A stretch of 7,412 nt of DNA from Tannerella sp. (GCA_031290635.1 JAITNE010000008.1:1-7412), one strand, 5' to 3'; shown: positions 1 through 6,006, counted from the stretch's first letter. The notes: a model not told the origin generated them from the sequence alone. Translations and numbers: made by a program.

Positions 1-1475
1 CGGAATATGAATTATGGCGGCGGCGATACGTTACTGCACAGAAGCAGCCGGGCTACAACTCTATCCTTGTACCTGTTGCGCTGGGTAATATTCCTTTGGA
101 TGACGCTGCTCAGGTGGCAGGGCTAAGGCGACTGCTGAACTTTATAAGTATCTTCGGACAGCATACTATCCGCTTCACAACTACTCAAAACATACGTCTG
201 CGCAATATTCCCGACGAAGCTCTGCCCGAACTGTTCGGCATACTGAGCGAGTTTGTAGCCGACCTGACTGTTCCGTTGATAGCCAATAATATAACTTCGT
301 GCACGGGCGCCGATACCTGCAGACTTGGCATTTGCCTCTCAAAAGAACTGTCGAAGGCTATCCGGCGCGAGCTACTCAGCGCTTCGGAATTAGACCTCGA
401 CCGCCTTGCCGATGTGCGCATACAAATCTCCGGCTGTCCCAATTCATGCGGGCAGCAGTTCTATGCCGACCTTGGCTTTGCGGGCAAAATATTGCGCAAC
501 GACCGTCCCTATCCGAGTTATCAGGTTTATATCGGAGCTAATCGCAACACCGCGCCGCGCTTCGCCGAAATTATCGGTAATATCGATGCAAGGGATGTGC
601 CTAAGTTCGTGCGTAGATTGTTTGAGAGTTATGACGGCAAAAATTCTTTCTCTTCCTATATAGAAACTGCTGGTCGCGAGGTAGCATTGCGGCTGCTCGA
701 CGAGTATGCCGAGATACCCTCTTTTGCCGATGATAAAAATTATTATTTCGACTGGGGCGCCGAGCAGATATTCAGTGTAGTTGGTCGCGGTACGCCCGAA
801 TGTTCGGCCGGACTGTTTGATATGATTGATGTTGACCTGAATAGCGTTAACTCGCGCCGTACTCTGCTAAAGGACGAGAGCAAGCCCGAAACCCGACGCC
901 AACTCCTCCGCGAGATACTCTATTCGACGGCGCGGATGCTGCTTGTAACGCGGGGAGCAGAGCCTAAGACAACCGAAGATGTATTCAATATGTTTATATC
1001 TAATTTCATCGAAGCGGGATTAGTTGATGCGAAGTACAAAGATATTATTACCTTTGCAGCCGACAAGGACGACTTTGATTTCATTTCGCGCGAAACGGAA
1101 ATACTCCAACTCGCCGATGCAGTCATCGAACTCTATGCGAACATGGACGATTCGCTACAGTTCAAAAAGAAAGCGACATCAACTGAATTGACCGAAGCGA
1201 CGGAAGCGACGAAAGTAACCGAATCGACATTGACTGAATCGACCGCATTGGCGGCAACTCGTCAAAAAGACCTTAGAGGCGTAGCTTGTCCGATGAATTT
1301 TGTGCAGACGAAGATAGTTCTCGCCGGCATGAAGTCGGGTGAAACGCTTGAGATATGGCTCGACGACGGAGCGCCAATAAATAATGTACCCGGATCGGTG
1401 CGCAACGAGGGGCACGAAGTACTCCGTGAAGAGCGCACAGGCGAGTATTGGACAGTGATTATAAAGAAAAAATAA
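1..1475 (+). CDS. Siroheme/[4Fe-4S] sulfite (nitrite/sulfite) reductase fused to a C-terminal TusA-type domain; 5'-truncated by the window edge
   Basis: The reading frame is open from base 3, so the gene begins upstream. The TTG at 96 is not a convincing start, because the 31 codons before it (tryptophan-arginine stretch, then QKQPGY) already look like reductase sequence. Numbering from the TTG, cofactor cysteines occur as C69-x5-C75 and, in GCPNSCG, C114-x3-C118, the siroheme/[4Fe-4S] ligand pattern. Residues about 215-355 hold an ECSAG motif and a helical segment resembling HEPN domains that follow some anaerobe sulfite reductases. Residues about 356-390 are a Thr/Glu-rich linker. Residues 392-459 are a TusA/SirA fold with the catalytic cysteine C398 in CPMN. 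The protein would reduce sulfite to sulfide in the cytoplasm. The downstream carrier, E1 and JAMM genes point to assimilatory use in protein-thiocarboxylate amino acid synthesis. The reductase and TusA calls are firm; HEPN is tentative, and nitrite as substrate is not excluded. Confidence 0.9.
   Translation, partial: EYELWRRRYVTAQKQPGYNSILVPVALGNIPLDDAAQVAGLRRLLNFISIFGQHTIRFTTTQNIRLRNIPDEALPELFGILSEFVADLTVPLIANNITSCTGADTCRLGICLSKELSKAIRRELLSASELDLDRLADVRIQISGCPNSCGQQFYADLGFAGKILRNDRPYPSYQVYIGANRNTAPRFAEIIGNIDARDVPKFVRRLFESYDGKNSFSSYIETAGREVALRLLDEYAEIPSFADDKNYYFDWGAEQIFSVVGRGTPECSAGLFDMIDVDLNSVNSRRTLLKDESKPETRRQLLREILYSTARMLLVTRGAEPKTTEDVFNMFISNFIEAGLVDAKYKDIITFAADKDDFDFISRETEILQLADAVIELYANMDDSLQFKKKATSTELTEATEATKVTESTLTESTALAATRQKDLRGVACPMNFVQTKIVLAGMKSGETLEIWLDDGAPINNVPGSVRNEGHEVLREERTGEYWTVIIKKK
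1182..1244 (+). repeat. Imperfect 9-bp tandem repeats encoding the Thr-Glu linker
   Basis: Units close to ACCGAAGCG recur in frame (1191-1199, 1200-1208, 1209-1217, 1218-1226, 1233-1241) and encode Thr-Glu-Ala/Ser-type triplets. They form a low-complexity, probably flexible tether between the reductase body and the TusA domain. Because the unit is a multiple of three, copy-number change would alter linker length without a frameshift. Confidence 0.6.
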
Positions 1476-1491
1476 AACATACAACTAAATT

Positions 1492-1704
1492 ATGAGCAAA
1501 GTAATTGTAAACGACGAAGAACAGGAAGTAAGCCTTCCGTTATTATTATCCGAACTTATCCGACAGAACAATGTGCTACAGCCTGACATGGTTACGGTGC
1601 AGATAAACGGCGAGTATGTTCAGCGCGAAAACTTCGACACAACGGCTATTAACGATGGCGATGTGGTTGATTTTCTGTATTTTATGGGAGGAGGGGCGAT
1701 ATGA
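1492..1704 (+). CDS. ThiS/MoaD-like (HcyS-like) sulfur carrier protein with a residual tail after the glycines
   Basis: A 70-residue beta-grasp protein of ThiS size. It has the typical VNDEEQEV start, an INGEYV segment near residues 38-43, and a NDGDVVDFLYFMGGG end. The glycines are residues 66-68 and are followed by Ala69-Ile70. ThiS and MoaD normally end exactly at Gly-Gly, the residue that is adenylated and thiocarboxylated. A tail here means the protein is a precursor needing proteolytic trimming, as known for HcyS-Ala in Wolinella. The JAMM protease two genes downstream is the obvious candidate. The gene starts 16 nt after the reductase stop and overlaps the E1 gene as ATGA. Thiamine synthesis is the main alternative role, but no thi gene is nearby and ThiS would not need a protease. 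Carrier identity is firm; a role in homocysteine or cysteine synthesis is inferred from neighbours. Confidence 0.88.
   Translation: MSKVIVNDEEQEVSLPLLLSELIRQNNVLQPDMVTVQINGEYVQRENFDTTAINDGDVVDFLYFMGGGAI
1686..1697 (+). promoter_or_regulatory. Purine-rich ribosome-binding-like stretch within the carrier's Gly codons, upstream of the E1 start
   Basis: The codons for the terminal glycines (GGA GGA GGG) form a GGGAGGAGGGG run ending 3 nt before the E1 ATG at 1701, with an AGGAG core at a usable Shine-Dalgarno distance. With the ATGA overlap this suggests translational coupling of carrier and activating enzyme. Bacteroidota use Shine-Dalgarno signals weakly, so the function is uncertain. Confidence 0.4.
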
Positions 1705-2510
1705 TGGATTTCACGTCTGAACAAATCGAACGCTATAGCCGGCATATCCTGCTACAAGATATAGGCGTCGAAGGACAGGAAAAAATCATTCAGGGACGTG
1801 TGCTGGTCATTGGCGCAGGCGGACTTGGCGCTCCCATACTGCTATATCTGGCCGCCGCAGGCGTAGGCACGCTTGGAGTTATTGACGGCGATGTGGTTGA
1901 CCTCAGCAACCTTCAACGTCAGGTCATCCATTTCACTCCCGACGTAGGCAAACCTAAGGTAGAATCAGCCAAAGAGAAGATACGCCTTATCAATCCCGAT
2001 GTCAATGTGATAACTTATCACAAATTTTTCAGCTCCGATAACGCCCTCGAAATCATACGCGACTACGATTTTATCATCGACGGTACGGATAATTTCCCCG
2101 TCAAGTTTCTTATCAACGACGCCTGCGTCTTTGCGGGCAAACCTTTCTCGCATGGCGGCATATTGCGTTTCGACGGCCAGACTATCACTCACCTGCCGGA
2201 AACAGCCTGCTATCGCTGTGTGTTCAATGCACCGCCGCCGCCAAACGCTGTCCCTACCTGCTCGCAGGCCGGCGTGCTGGGCGCTATTGCCGGCATGTTA
2301 GGCACCATCCAAGCCGCCGAAGCGCTAAAATACCTGACCGGCACAGGCGAGTTGCTCACTAATCGACTGCTGACATTCAACGCCAAAACGATGCAATTCC
2401 GCAACGTCAACGTCCGCCGGAATCATAAATGCCCTGTCTGCGGCGAACATCCTACTATTACCGAGTTGATAGAATCAGAGCAGGCAGTATGCGAACTCAA
2501 AAAGAAGTGA
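1701..2510 (+). CDS. HesA/MoeB/ThiF-family E1-like carrier adenylyltransferase (HcyF-like)
   Basis: A 269-residue E1-like enzyme that would use ATP to adenylate the C-terminal glycine of the carrier encoded just upstream. Visible features in order: the RYSRHILL N-terminal signature (11-18), nucleotide loop GAGGLG (38-43), D62/D64 with N70-L-Q-R73-Q74, K86, DGTDNF with D130, a zinc site formed by C170-x2-C173 and C244-x2-C247, and a cysteine at C187 in PTCSQAG matching the conserved MoeB/ThiF cysteine. There is no C-terminal rhodanese domain, so sulfur must come from elsewhere. The sulfide-producing reductase and TusA domain two genes upstream fit this. The start may be M1 or M2 (ATGATG at 1701). 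MoeB and ThiF are alternative names, but gene order with a tailed carrier and a JAMM protease favours the HcyF-like assignment. Confidence 0.9.
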   Translation: MMDFTSEQIERYSRHILLQDIGVEGQEKIIQGRVLVIGAGGLGAPILLYLAAAGVGTLGVIDGDVVDLSNLQRQVIHFTPDVGKPKVESAKEKIRLINPDVNVITYHKFFSSDNALEIIRDYDFIIDGTDNFPVKFLINDACVFAGKPFSHGGILRFDGQTITHLPETACYRCVFNAPPPPNAVPTCSQAGVLGAIAGMLGTIQAAEALKYLTGTGELLTNRLLTFNAKTMQFRNVNVRRNHKCPVCGEHPTITELIESEQAVCELKKK

Positions 2511-2511
2511 T

Positions 2512-2925
2512 ATGAACTTGACGCCCCTACAAATACCTCAAGAGATTATTGACGGCATCATTCGGCAGGCGCAGAACGAACTGCCCAACGAGGCCTGCGG
2601 ACTGCTGACCGGCGCCGGCGATACCGTGCAGCAACAGTACCCGCTGACTAATATCGACCATAGCCCTGAGCATTTCTCATTCGACCCTCAGGAGCAGTTC
2701 ACGGTCTTAAAAGAGGCGCGTCGCAGCGGGCAGAAAATTATCGCCAACTATCACAGTCATCCCTCCTCTCCTGCCCGCCCCTCAGACGAAGACATACGCC
2801 TTGCCAACGACCCCAACATTGTCTATATCATAGTTTCGCTTGCCGCATCCGAGCCTGTTATCCGCGCCTTCACCCGCCTCCCTGACGGTGGCATGAGTCC
2901 CCTCGAAATAAAATCTCCAGTGTAA
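2512..2925 (+). CDS. JAMM/MPN+ metalloprotease (Mec/HcyD-like, M67 family)
   Basis: A 137-residue single-domain zinc protease with the complete JAMM signature: catalytic E27 in NEACGLL, H81-x-H83 (HSHP), seven residues, S91, two residues, D94. Related enzymes Mec (Mycobacterium) and HcyD (Wolinella) cleave after the carrier's Gly-Gly. They release cysteine or homocysteine from the carrier adduct and, for HcyD, also remove a C-terminal residue from the precursor. The carrier here ends GGG-Ala-Ile, giving this enzyme a plausible trimming substrate in the same operon. The gene begins 1 nt after the E1 stop, so the two are almost certainly co-translated. Its 3' end overlaps the convergent VWA-DUF1810 gene by 56 bp. 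Family and catalytic competence are well supported; the substrate is inferred. Confidence 0.92.
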   Translation: MNLTPLQIPQEIIDGIIRQAQNELPNEACGLLTGAGDTVQQQYPLTNIDHSPEHFSFDPQEQFTVLKEARRSGQKIIANYHSHPSSPARPSDEDIRLANDPNIVYIIVSLAASEPVIRAFTRLPDGGMSPLEIKSPV

Positions 2926-3949
2926 GTTGGTCGGGTTGGCTGCCGAAAAACTTGTCTAAAACGGATTGAAAGACCGGATTAGTGTTAGGAACTTGCGAGA
3001 AGAGCGTCATCGAAGAGCGCAACTTCAAGGCGTCAATATGTCCGAAAATCTTAACCGCATCTGTTTCGGAAAGTTTCAACAGTTCCTCCGAGATGTACAC
3101 AAGGTTCCGGCCAAATGGCTCTTGCAGAAACTCGTATGCTTCTTTCAAATCGGCTATTGCATACAGTTTTGATGTGCTGCTATGACCTAAGCCGGCTATC
3201 TGCGGGAAGATAAACCACATCCAATGAGTCTGTTTACGCCCGTTTCGGATTTCTTGCAGCGCAATAGGGAAATACTGTTGGTACACCTTGGCGAAGCGAT
3301 AGAGACTCCGCGATTCGTCGAAATAATTATCCTCACAGCGCTCACTATAACACATTGATTTCTGGAGGTTATTATGCGAGCGTCGCGCATATCGCTCCTT
3401 TGCGAACATGTCCTGAATATCCGCATTGTTCTTCCCGAAACTCAACGTGTTGTTGATTGATAGCGAAAACGCCACTTTCTCAACGTCGTGGTCAGTACCT
3501 ATATAGGTGAAAGTCCAGCGATTTTGCTTCAGCTCTTCAATCAGTTTCTTGATATCATGGCCGGAATATTCACGCGAAGAATTTTCCTCGCCATCGGTCA
3601 TGATTGTAACCAGCACGTTGTAGTCGCTTACACCCTGCAGCTTTCGCTGTTCGTGTGTGATAGCGAAGCCAATAGCGTCGTAAAGCGGCGTATTGTCCGA
3701 CGGTTGGTACTTCCTGCCGTCAATCGCCTCCAACTTGCTTACCGGCTCGCAAAAATGGATGGTCTTGACGCCTGCGCCATTAAAAGTAAAGAGCGAAATA
3801 AGATGCTCCTGGTCGGGGTTTTCCTGTTCGAGGCGTTTTGTACTCTGAACCATTTCGTTAAACCCACTAATAATCGAGTTCTTTATCGAACTCATTGAAC
3901 CACTCTCGTCTAATACGATTAGGTTGTGCACTTGATGCTTTGTTTCCAT
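2870..3949 (-). CDS. VWA-domain protein fused to a C-terminal DUF1810 domain
   Basis: A longer frame can be read from a GTG at 4003, but that would place an operator-like repeat inside the gene. The ATG at 3949 (protein starting METKHQVHNL) lies about 50 nt after the predicted transcription start and gives 359 residues. Residues about 8-190 form a von Willebrand A domain with an intact MIDAS metal site: D14-E-S16-G-S18, T87 in DNTPLYDAIG, and D119 in TDGEEN. Residues about 213-345 match DUF1810, seen as HWMWFIFPQ (242-250) and LKLRSSMTLF (308-317). No signal peptide or membrane segment is visible, so it should be cytoplasmic. DUF1810 is usually a separate protein of about 140 residues and its function is not known to me. 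The last 18 residues run antisense into the JAMM gene and look like read-through past the domain's natural end. The role is unknown; MIDAS-dependent partner binding is inferred. Confidence 0.85.
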   Translation of the reverse strand: METKHQVHNLIVLDESGSMSSIKNSIISGFNEMVQSTKRLEQENPDQEHLISLFTFNGAGVKTIHFCEPVSKLEAIDGRKYQPSDNTPLYDAIGFAITHEQRKLQGVSDYNVLVTIMTDGEENSSREYSGHDIKKLIEELKQNRWTFTYIGTDHDVEKVAFSLSINNTLSFGKNNADIQDMFAKERYARRSHNNLQKSMCYSERCEDNYFDESRSLYRFAKVYQQYFPIALQEIRNGRKQTHWMWFIFPQIAGLGHSSTSKLYAIADLKEAYEFLQEPFGRNLVYISEELLKLSETDAVKIFGHIDALKLRSSMTLFSQVPNTNPVFQSVLDKFFGSQPDQLTLEILFRGDSCHRQGGG

Positions 3950-3985
3950 TGCTTTTTCTGTTTTATTAAATGAATAAAAATAAAT

Positions 3986-4002
3986 TGCGTATCCTTTACG
4001 CA
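3986..4002 (-). promoter_or_regulatory. Operator candidate O1 at the VWA-DUF1810 transcription start
   Basis: A perfect 6-5-6 inverted repeat, TGCGTA-AAGGA-TACGCA read on the minus strand. It begins 3 nt after the -7 element, so it covers the predicted +1 and early leader, the usual place for a repressor to block initiation. A near copy lies at 4044-4060. The Nudix/winged-helix protein encoded next door is the likely ligand. Confidence 0.7.
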
Positions 4003-4005
4003 CTG

Positions 4006-4036
4006 CAAAAGTACGAAGAATATTTCTAATAGCAAA
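4006..4036 (-). promoter_or_regulatory. Bacteroidota-type promoter for VWA-DUF1810
   Basis: On the minus strand, a -33 element TTTG (4036-4033) is followed by 19 bp and then a -7 element TACTTTTG (4013-4006), matching the Bacteroidota TTTG / TAnnTTTG consensus exactly. Transcription should start near 4000, leaving a leader of about 50 nt before ATG 3949. Operator candidates sit on both sides. This shows the VWA gene can be expressed separately from the upstream helicase-regulator pair. Confidence 0.75.
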
Positions 4037-4043
4037 ATATATT

Positions 4044-4060
4044 TGCGTATATTTTACTCA
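4044..4060 (-). promoter_or_regulatory. Operator candidate O2 upstream of the -33 element
   Basis: A 6-5-6 inverted repeat with one arm mismatch, TGAGTA-AAATA-TACGCA on the minus strand, ending 7 nt before the -33 element. It matches O1 (3986-4002) at 13 of 17 positions, including the arm bases TG-GTA and TACGCA. Centres of the two sites are 58 bp apart, so two dimers could bracket the promoter. Confidence 0.65.
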
Positions 4061-4108
4061 TTCAAAAGTTAAACAATACTAAAACGGTTGTTATTAGACA
4101 GATACAGT

Positions 4109-4843
4109 TCAGGTTTTAGATGGCTTCAGTTCAAAATAGAAGCCTTCGTCAACAAGTTTCTTGTATTTCTCGCGGTTAAATTCATATAACTTTGGCGCTT
4201 TGTGTGGCAATCCGCTCTTAGTTTCGTTGCAATCGTTGAGCAGTTCGGTGGAAAGGATCTTTTTTCTGAAATTGCGTCTGTCTAACTTTTCCTGCAAAAC
4301 GATTTCATAGAGATTATGCAGTTGCGGCATAGTAAATTTGTGCGGCAGTAGCTCAAAACCAATCGGTTGGTAACGCAGTTTGCGTTTGAGCTGTTCAAAC
4401 GCCTTGTTGAGAATCAGATTATGATCGAAAGCCAAGTCGGGCGTTTTGGTTAGCGAAAACCATTGAACATCCGAAGTGAAAGTGCCCGGAGTAACCGGAA
4501 AATCAGACAGTTTAATAAGGGCAAAATGCGCTATACTTATTATCCAGTCCTTATCACGTTCTCTGTCGGTGAAGGTATAAAACTGTTCGATATGAAAGTT
4601 CTCGGAGGCTATCTTGGTCTTTTTATGCAGTTGCCGTTTGATACAATCCTCGGCGTCGGCGTCTTCGGCGTAGTTCATAAAACCTCCGGGCAATGCCCAT
4701 TGTCCTTGCGAACGAGTCTGGTCGCTATCGCGTTTAACCAGCAGAACTTTCAGCTCTTTTGATTTCTCATCGTATCCGAAGACAGCGCAATCGACGGCTG
4801 TGTATGGATGCGGAAAGTTTAATACGTCAACGTATGATTCCAT
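4109..4843 (-). CDS. NrtR-type transcriptional regulator: Nudix-like effector domain plus C-terminal winged helix
   Basis: A 244-residue protein with two parts. Residues about 12-150 are a Nudix fold: the LLVKRD strand, then WALPGGF (49-55) opening the Nudix box. The box is degenerate. E60 is present, but the catalytic REUxEE stretch reads R70-Q-L-H-K74-K75, with two extra residues before it, so hydrolysis is unlikely. Residues about 160-215 carry the winged-helix signature of NrtR proteins (FELLPHKFTMPQLHNLYE, then LDRRNFRKK). NrtR-family members bind ADP-ribose or other nucleotide and sugar-derived ligands and repress nearby genes; Bacteroides members include an arabinose regulator. The gene is 12 nt after the helicase stop and 105 nt before the next promoter-bearing gap, where two matched inverted repeats lie. 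Regulator identity is strong; the ligand is unknown. Confidence 0.85.
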   Translation of the reverse strand: MESYVDVLNFPHPYTAVDCAVFGYDEKSKELKVLLVKRDSDQTRSQGQWALPGGFMNYAEDADAEDCIKRQLHKKTKIASENFHIEQFYTFTDRERDKDWIISIAHFALIKLSDFPVTPGTFTSDVQWFSLTKTPDLAFDHNLILNKAFEQLKRKLRYQPIGFELLPHKFTMPQLHNLYEIVLQEKLDRRNFRKKILSTELLNDCNETKSGLPHKAPKLYEFNREKYKKLVDEGFYFELKPSKT

Positions 4844-4855
4844 TTTTATTGAACT

Positions 4856-5980
4856 TTAAGCGGGAATCGCTGTTACATGTAGTTTTTGACCGGTTAATTT
4901 CTGGATGTCGTTCATTGCCGGCCGCTCTTCCTGCGAACAGAACGACAGCGCAAGACCTGTATGTCCGGCGCGTCCGGTGCGACCGATACGGTGAACGTAG
5001 GTTTCGGGCACGTCAGGCAGGTCGTAGTTGATGACCAAACCTAACTGGTCGATGTCTATTCCTCGCGAAGCGATATCGGTGGCTATCATTACCCGCGTCT
5101 TGCCCGATTTGAAGTTTGACAAGGCTCGTATTCTGGCGTTCTGCGATTTGTTTCCGTGGATGGATTCGCTGCCGATTCCGGCTTTGGAAAGGATGCGGGC
5201 AATGTTGTCGGCGCCGTGTTTGGTACGGGAGAATACTAAGACGGATTTCTCGCGTTCTTTTTTCAACAGGGTGATGAGGAGTTGCTTCTTCTCTTGTTTT
5301 TCGACAAAGTAGATCAACTGCTCAATTGTATCGACGACGGAGGCTACAGGCGTTACTTCGACTTTCGACGGATTGTGCAGAATTGTGCGCGAAAGGCTTG
5401 CTATCTCGGCAGGCATGGTGGCGGAGAAAAACAGGGTTTGCCGTTTGAGGGGTAATTTGGGTAGCAGGCGTTTGATGTCGGCTATGAAACCCATATCCAA
5501 CATGCGGTCGGCTTCGTCGAGCACAAAATGCCGGATGGAATTAAGGCGGATAAATCCTTGATTGATCAGATCGTTTAATCTTCCGGGGGTTGCTATCAGT
5601 ATGTCCACACCGCGTTTGAGTTCTTCGGTCTGCGGATTTTGCTTCACACCGCCGAAGACAACGCAATGTCGCAGTCCGGTGTATTTTGAGTAGTCGCGGA
5701 AACACTCGCTTATCTGGGCTGCCAATTCGCGGGTAGGCGTCAGGATTAACGCTTTTATTTCACGATGTGAGGTGCGTTCTCTGTTAATCATTAGTTGTTG
5801 AATGATAGGGATTGCGAAAGCGGCGGTTTTACCGGTGCCGGTTTGTGCTGTGCCGAGCAGGTCGCGTCCTTGTAATGCTATCGGTATTGCTTTTTCTTGT
5901 ATCGGTGTAGGAATGCAATAATCCTTGTCCGTGAGAGCTTTTAAGATTGGCTCTGCAATATTTAGTTCTTTAAATGTCAT
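4856..5980 (-). CDS. rhlE: DEAD-box ATP-dependent RNA helicase, RhlE type
   Basis: A 374-residue two-RecA-domain helicase with every core motif: Q motif (PTPIQ, 24-28), Walker A AQTGTGKT (45-52, K51), PTRELA (82-87), TPGRL (131-135), DEAD (155-158), SAT (186-188), ATDIASRGID, and HRIGRTGR (330-337). It would unwind short RNA duplexes in the cytoplasm, typically in ribosome assembly, RNA decay or cold adaptation. The protein stops about 37 residues after motif VI, so the basic, often RGG-rich tail common in RhlE homologues is absent; it is a minimal core. The N-terminal MTFKELNIAEPILKAL favours RhlE over other DEAD-box subfamilies. The ATG at 5980 is preceded by a leader of about 100 nt containing two hairpins. 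The Nudix regulator follows after 12 nt, so the two are probably co-transcribed. Confidence 0.93.
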   Translation of the reverse strand: MTFKELNIAEPILKALTDKDYCIPTPIQEKAIPIALQGRDLLGTAQTGTGKTAAFAIPIIQQLMINRERTSHREIKALILTPTRELAAQISECFRDYSKYTGLRHCVVFGGVKQNPQTEELKRGVDILIATPGRLNDLINQGFIRLNSIRHFVLDEADRMLDMGFIADIKRLLPKLPLKRQTLFFSATMPAEIASLSRTILHNPSKVEVTPVASVVDTIEQLIYFVEKQEKKQLLITLLKKEREKSVLVFSRTKHGADNIARILSKAGIGSESIHGNKSQNARIRALSNFKSGKTRVMIATDIASRGIDIDQLGLVINYDLPDVPETYVHRIGRTGRAGHTGLALSFCSQEERPAMNDIQKLTGQKLHVTAIPA

Positions 5981-5992
5981 AAAATAGCTTTT

Positions 5993-6006
5993 CTGTCCTT
6001 TGACAG
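5993..6006 (-). other. Small perfect hairpin in the helicase leader just before the start codon
   Basis: CTGTC-AAAG-GACAG (minus strand) is a perfect 5-bp stem with a 4-nt loop, ending 12 nt before ATG 5980. The purine stretch AAAGGA, the only Shine-Dalgarno-like sequence here, spans loop and stem, so folding could modulate initiation. Chance occurrence is possible. Confidence 0.35.

Noticed and set aside
96..98. TTG at 96 as the true start of the reductase
   Set aside because: The same frame is open to the window edge with reductase-like sequence before it, so the gene is simply cut by the edge.
2926..2965. Possible terminator stem (TCGG...CCGA) after the JAMM gene
   Set aside because: Only four base pairs with an 8-nt loop and followed by A rather than T on the plus strand; it also lies within the VWA-DUF1810 coding sequence.
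3488..3898. 136-codon plus-strand open frame
   Set aside because: It lies wholly antisense to the VWA domain, which has clear motifs; its own translation shows no recognisable family and no promoter precedes it.
3950..4003. GTG start at 4003 extending the VWA protein by 18 residues
   Set aside because: The extension would translate through operator O1 and the predicted transcription start, and its Tyr/Phe-rich sequence is unlike the VWA family start. ATG 3949 fits the promoter.
4822..4835. Perfect palindrome ATACGT-CA-ACGTAT near the start of the Nudix regulator gene
   Set aside because: It lies inside codons for Tyr-Val-Asp-Val and its half-sites point opposite to those of the 17-bp pair with different spacing, so an autoregulatory site is not supported beyond chance.
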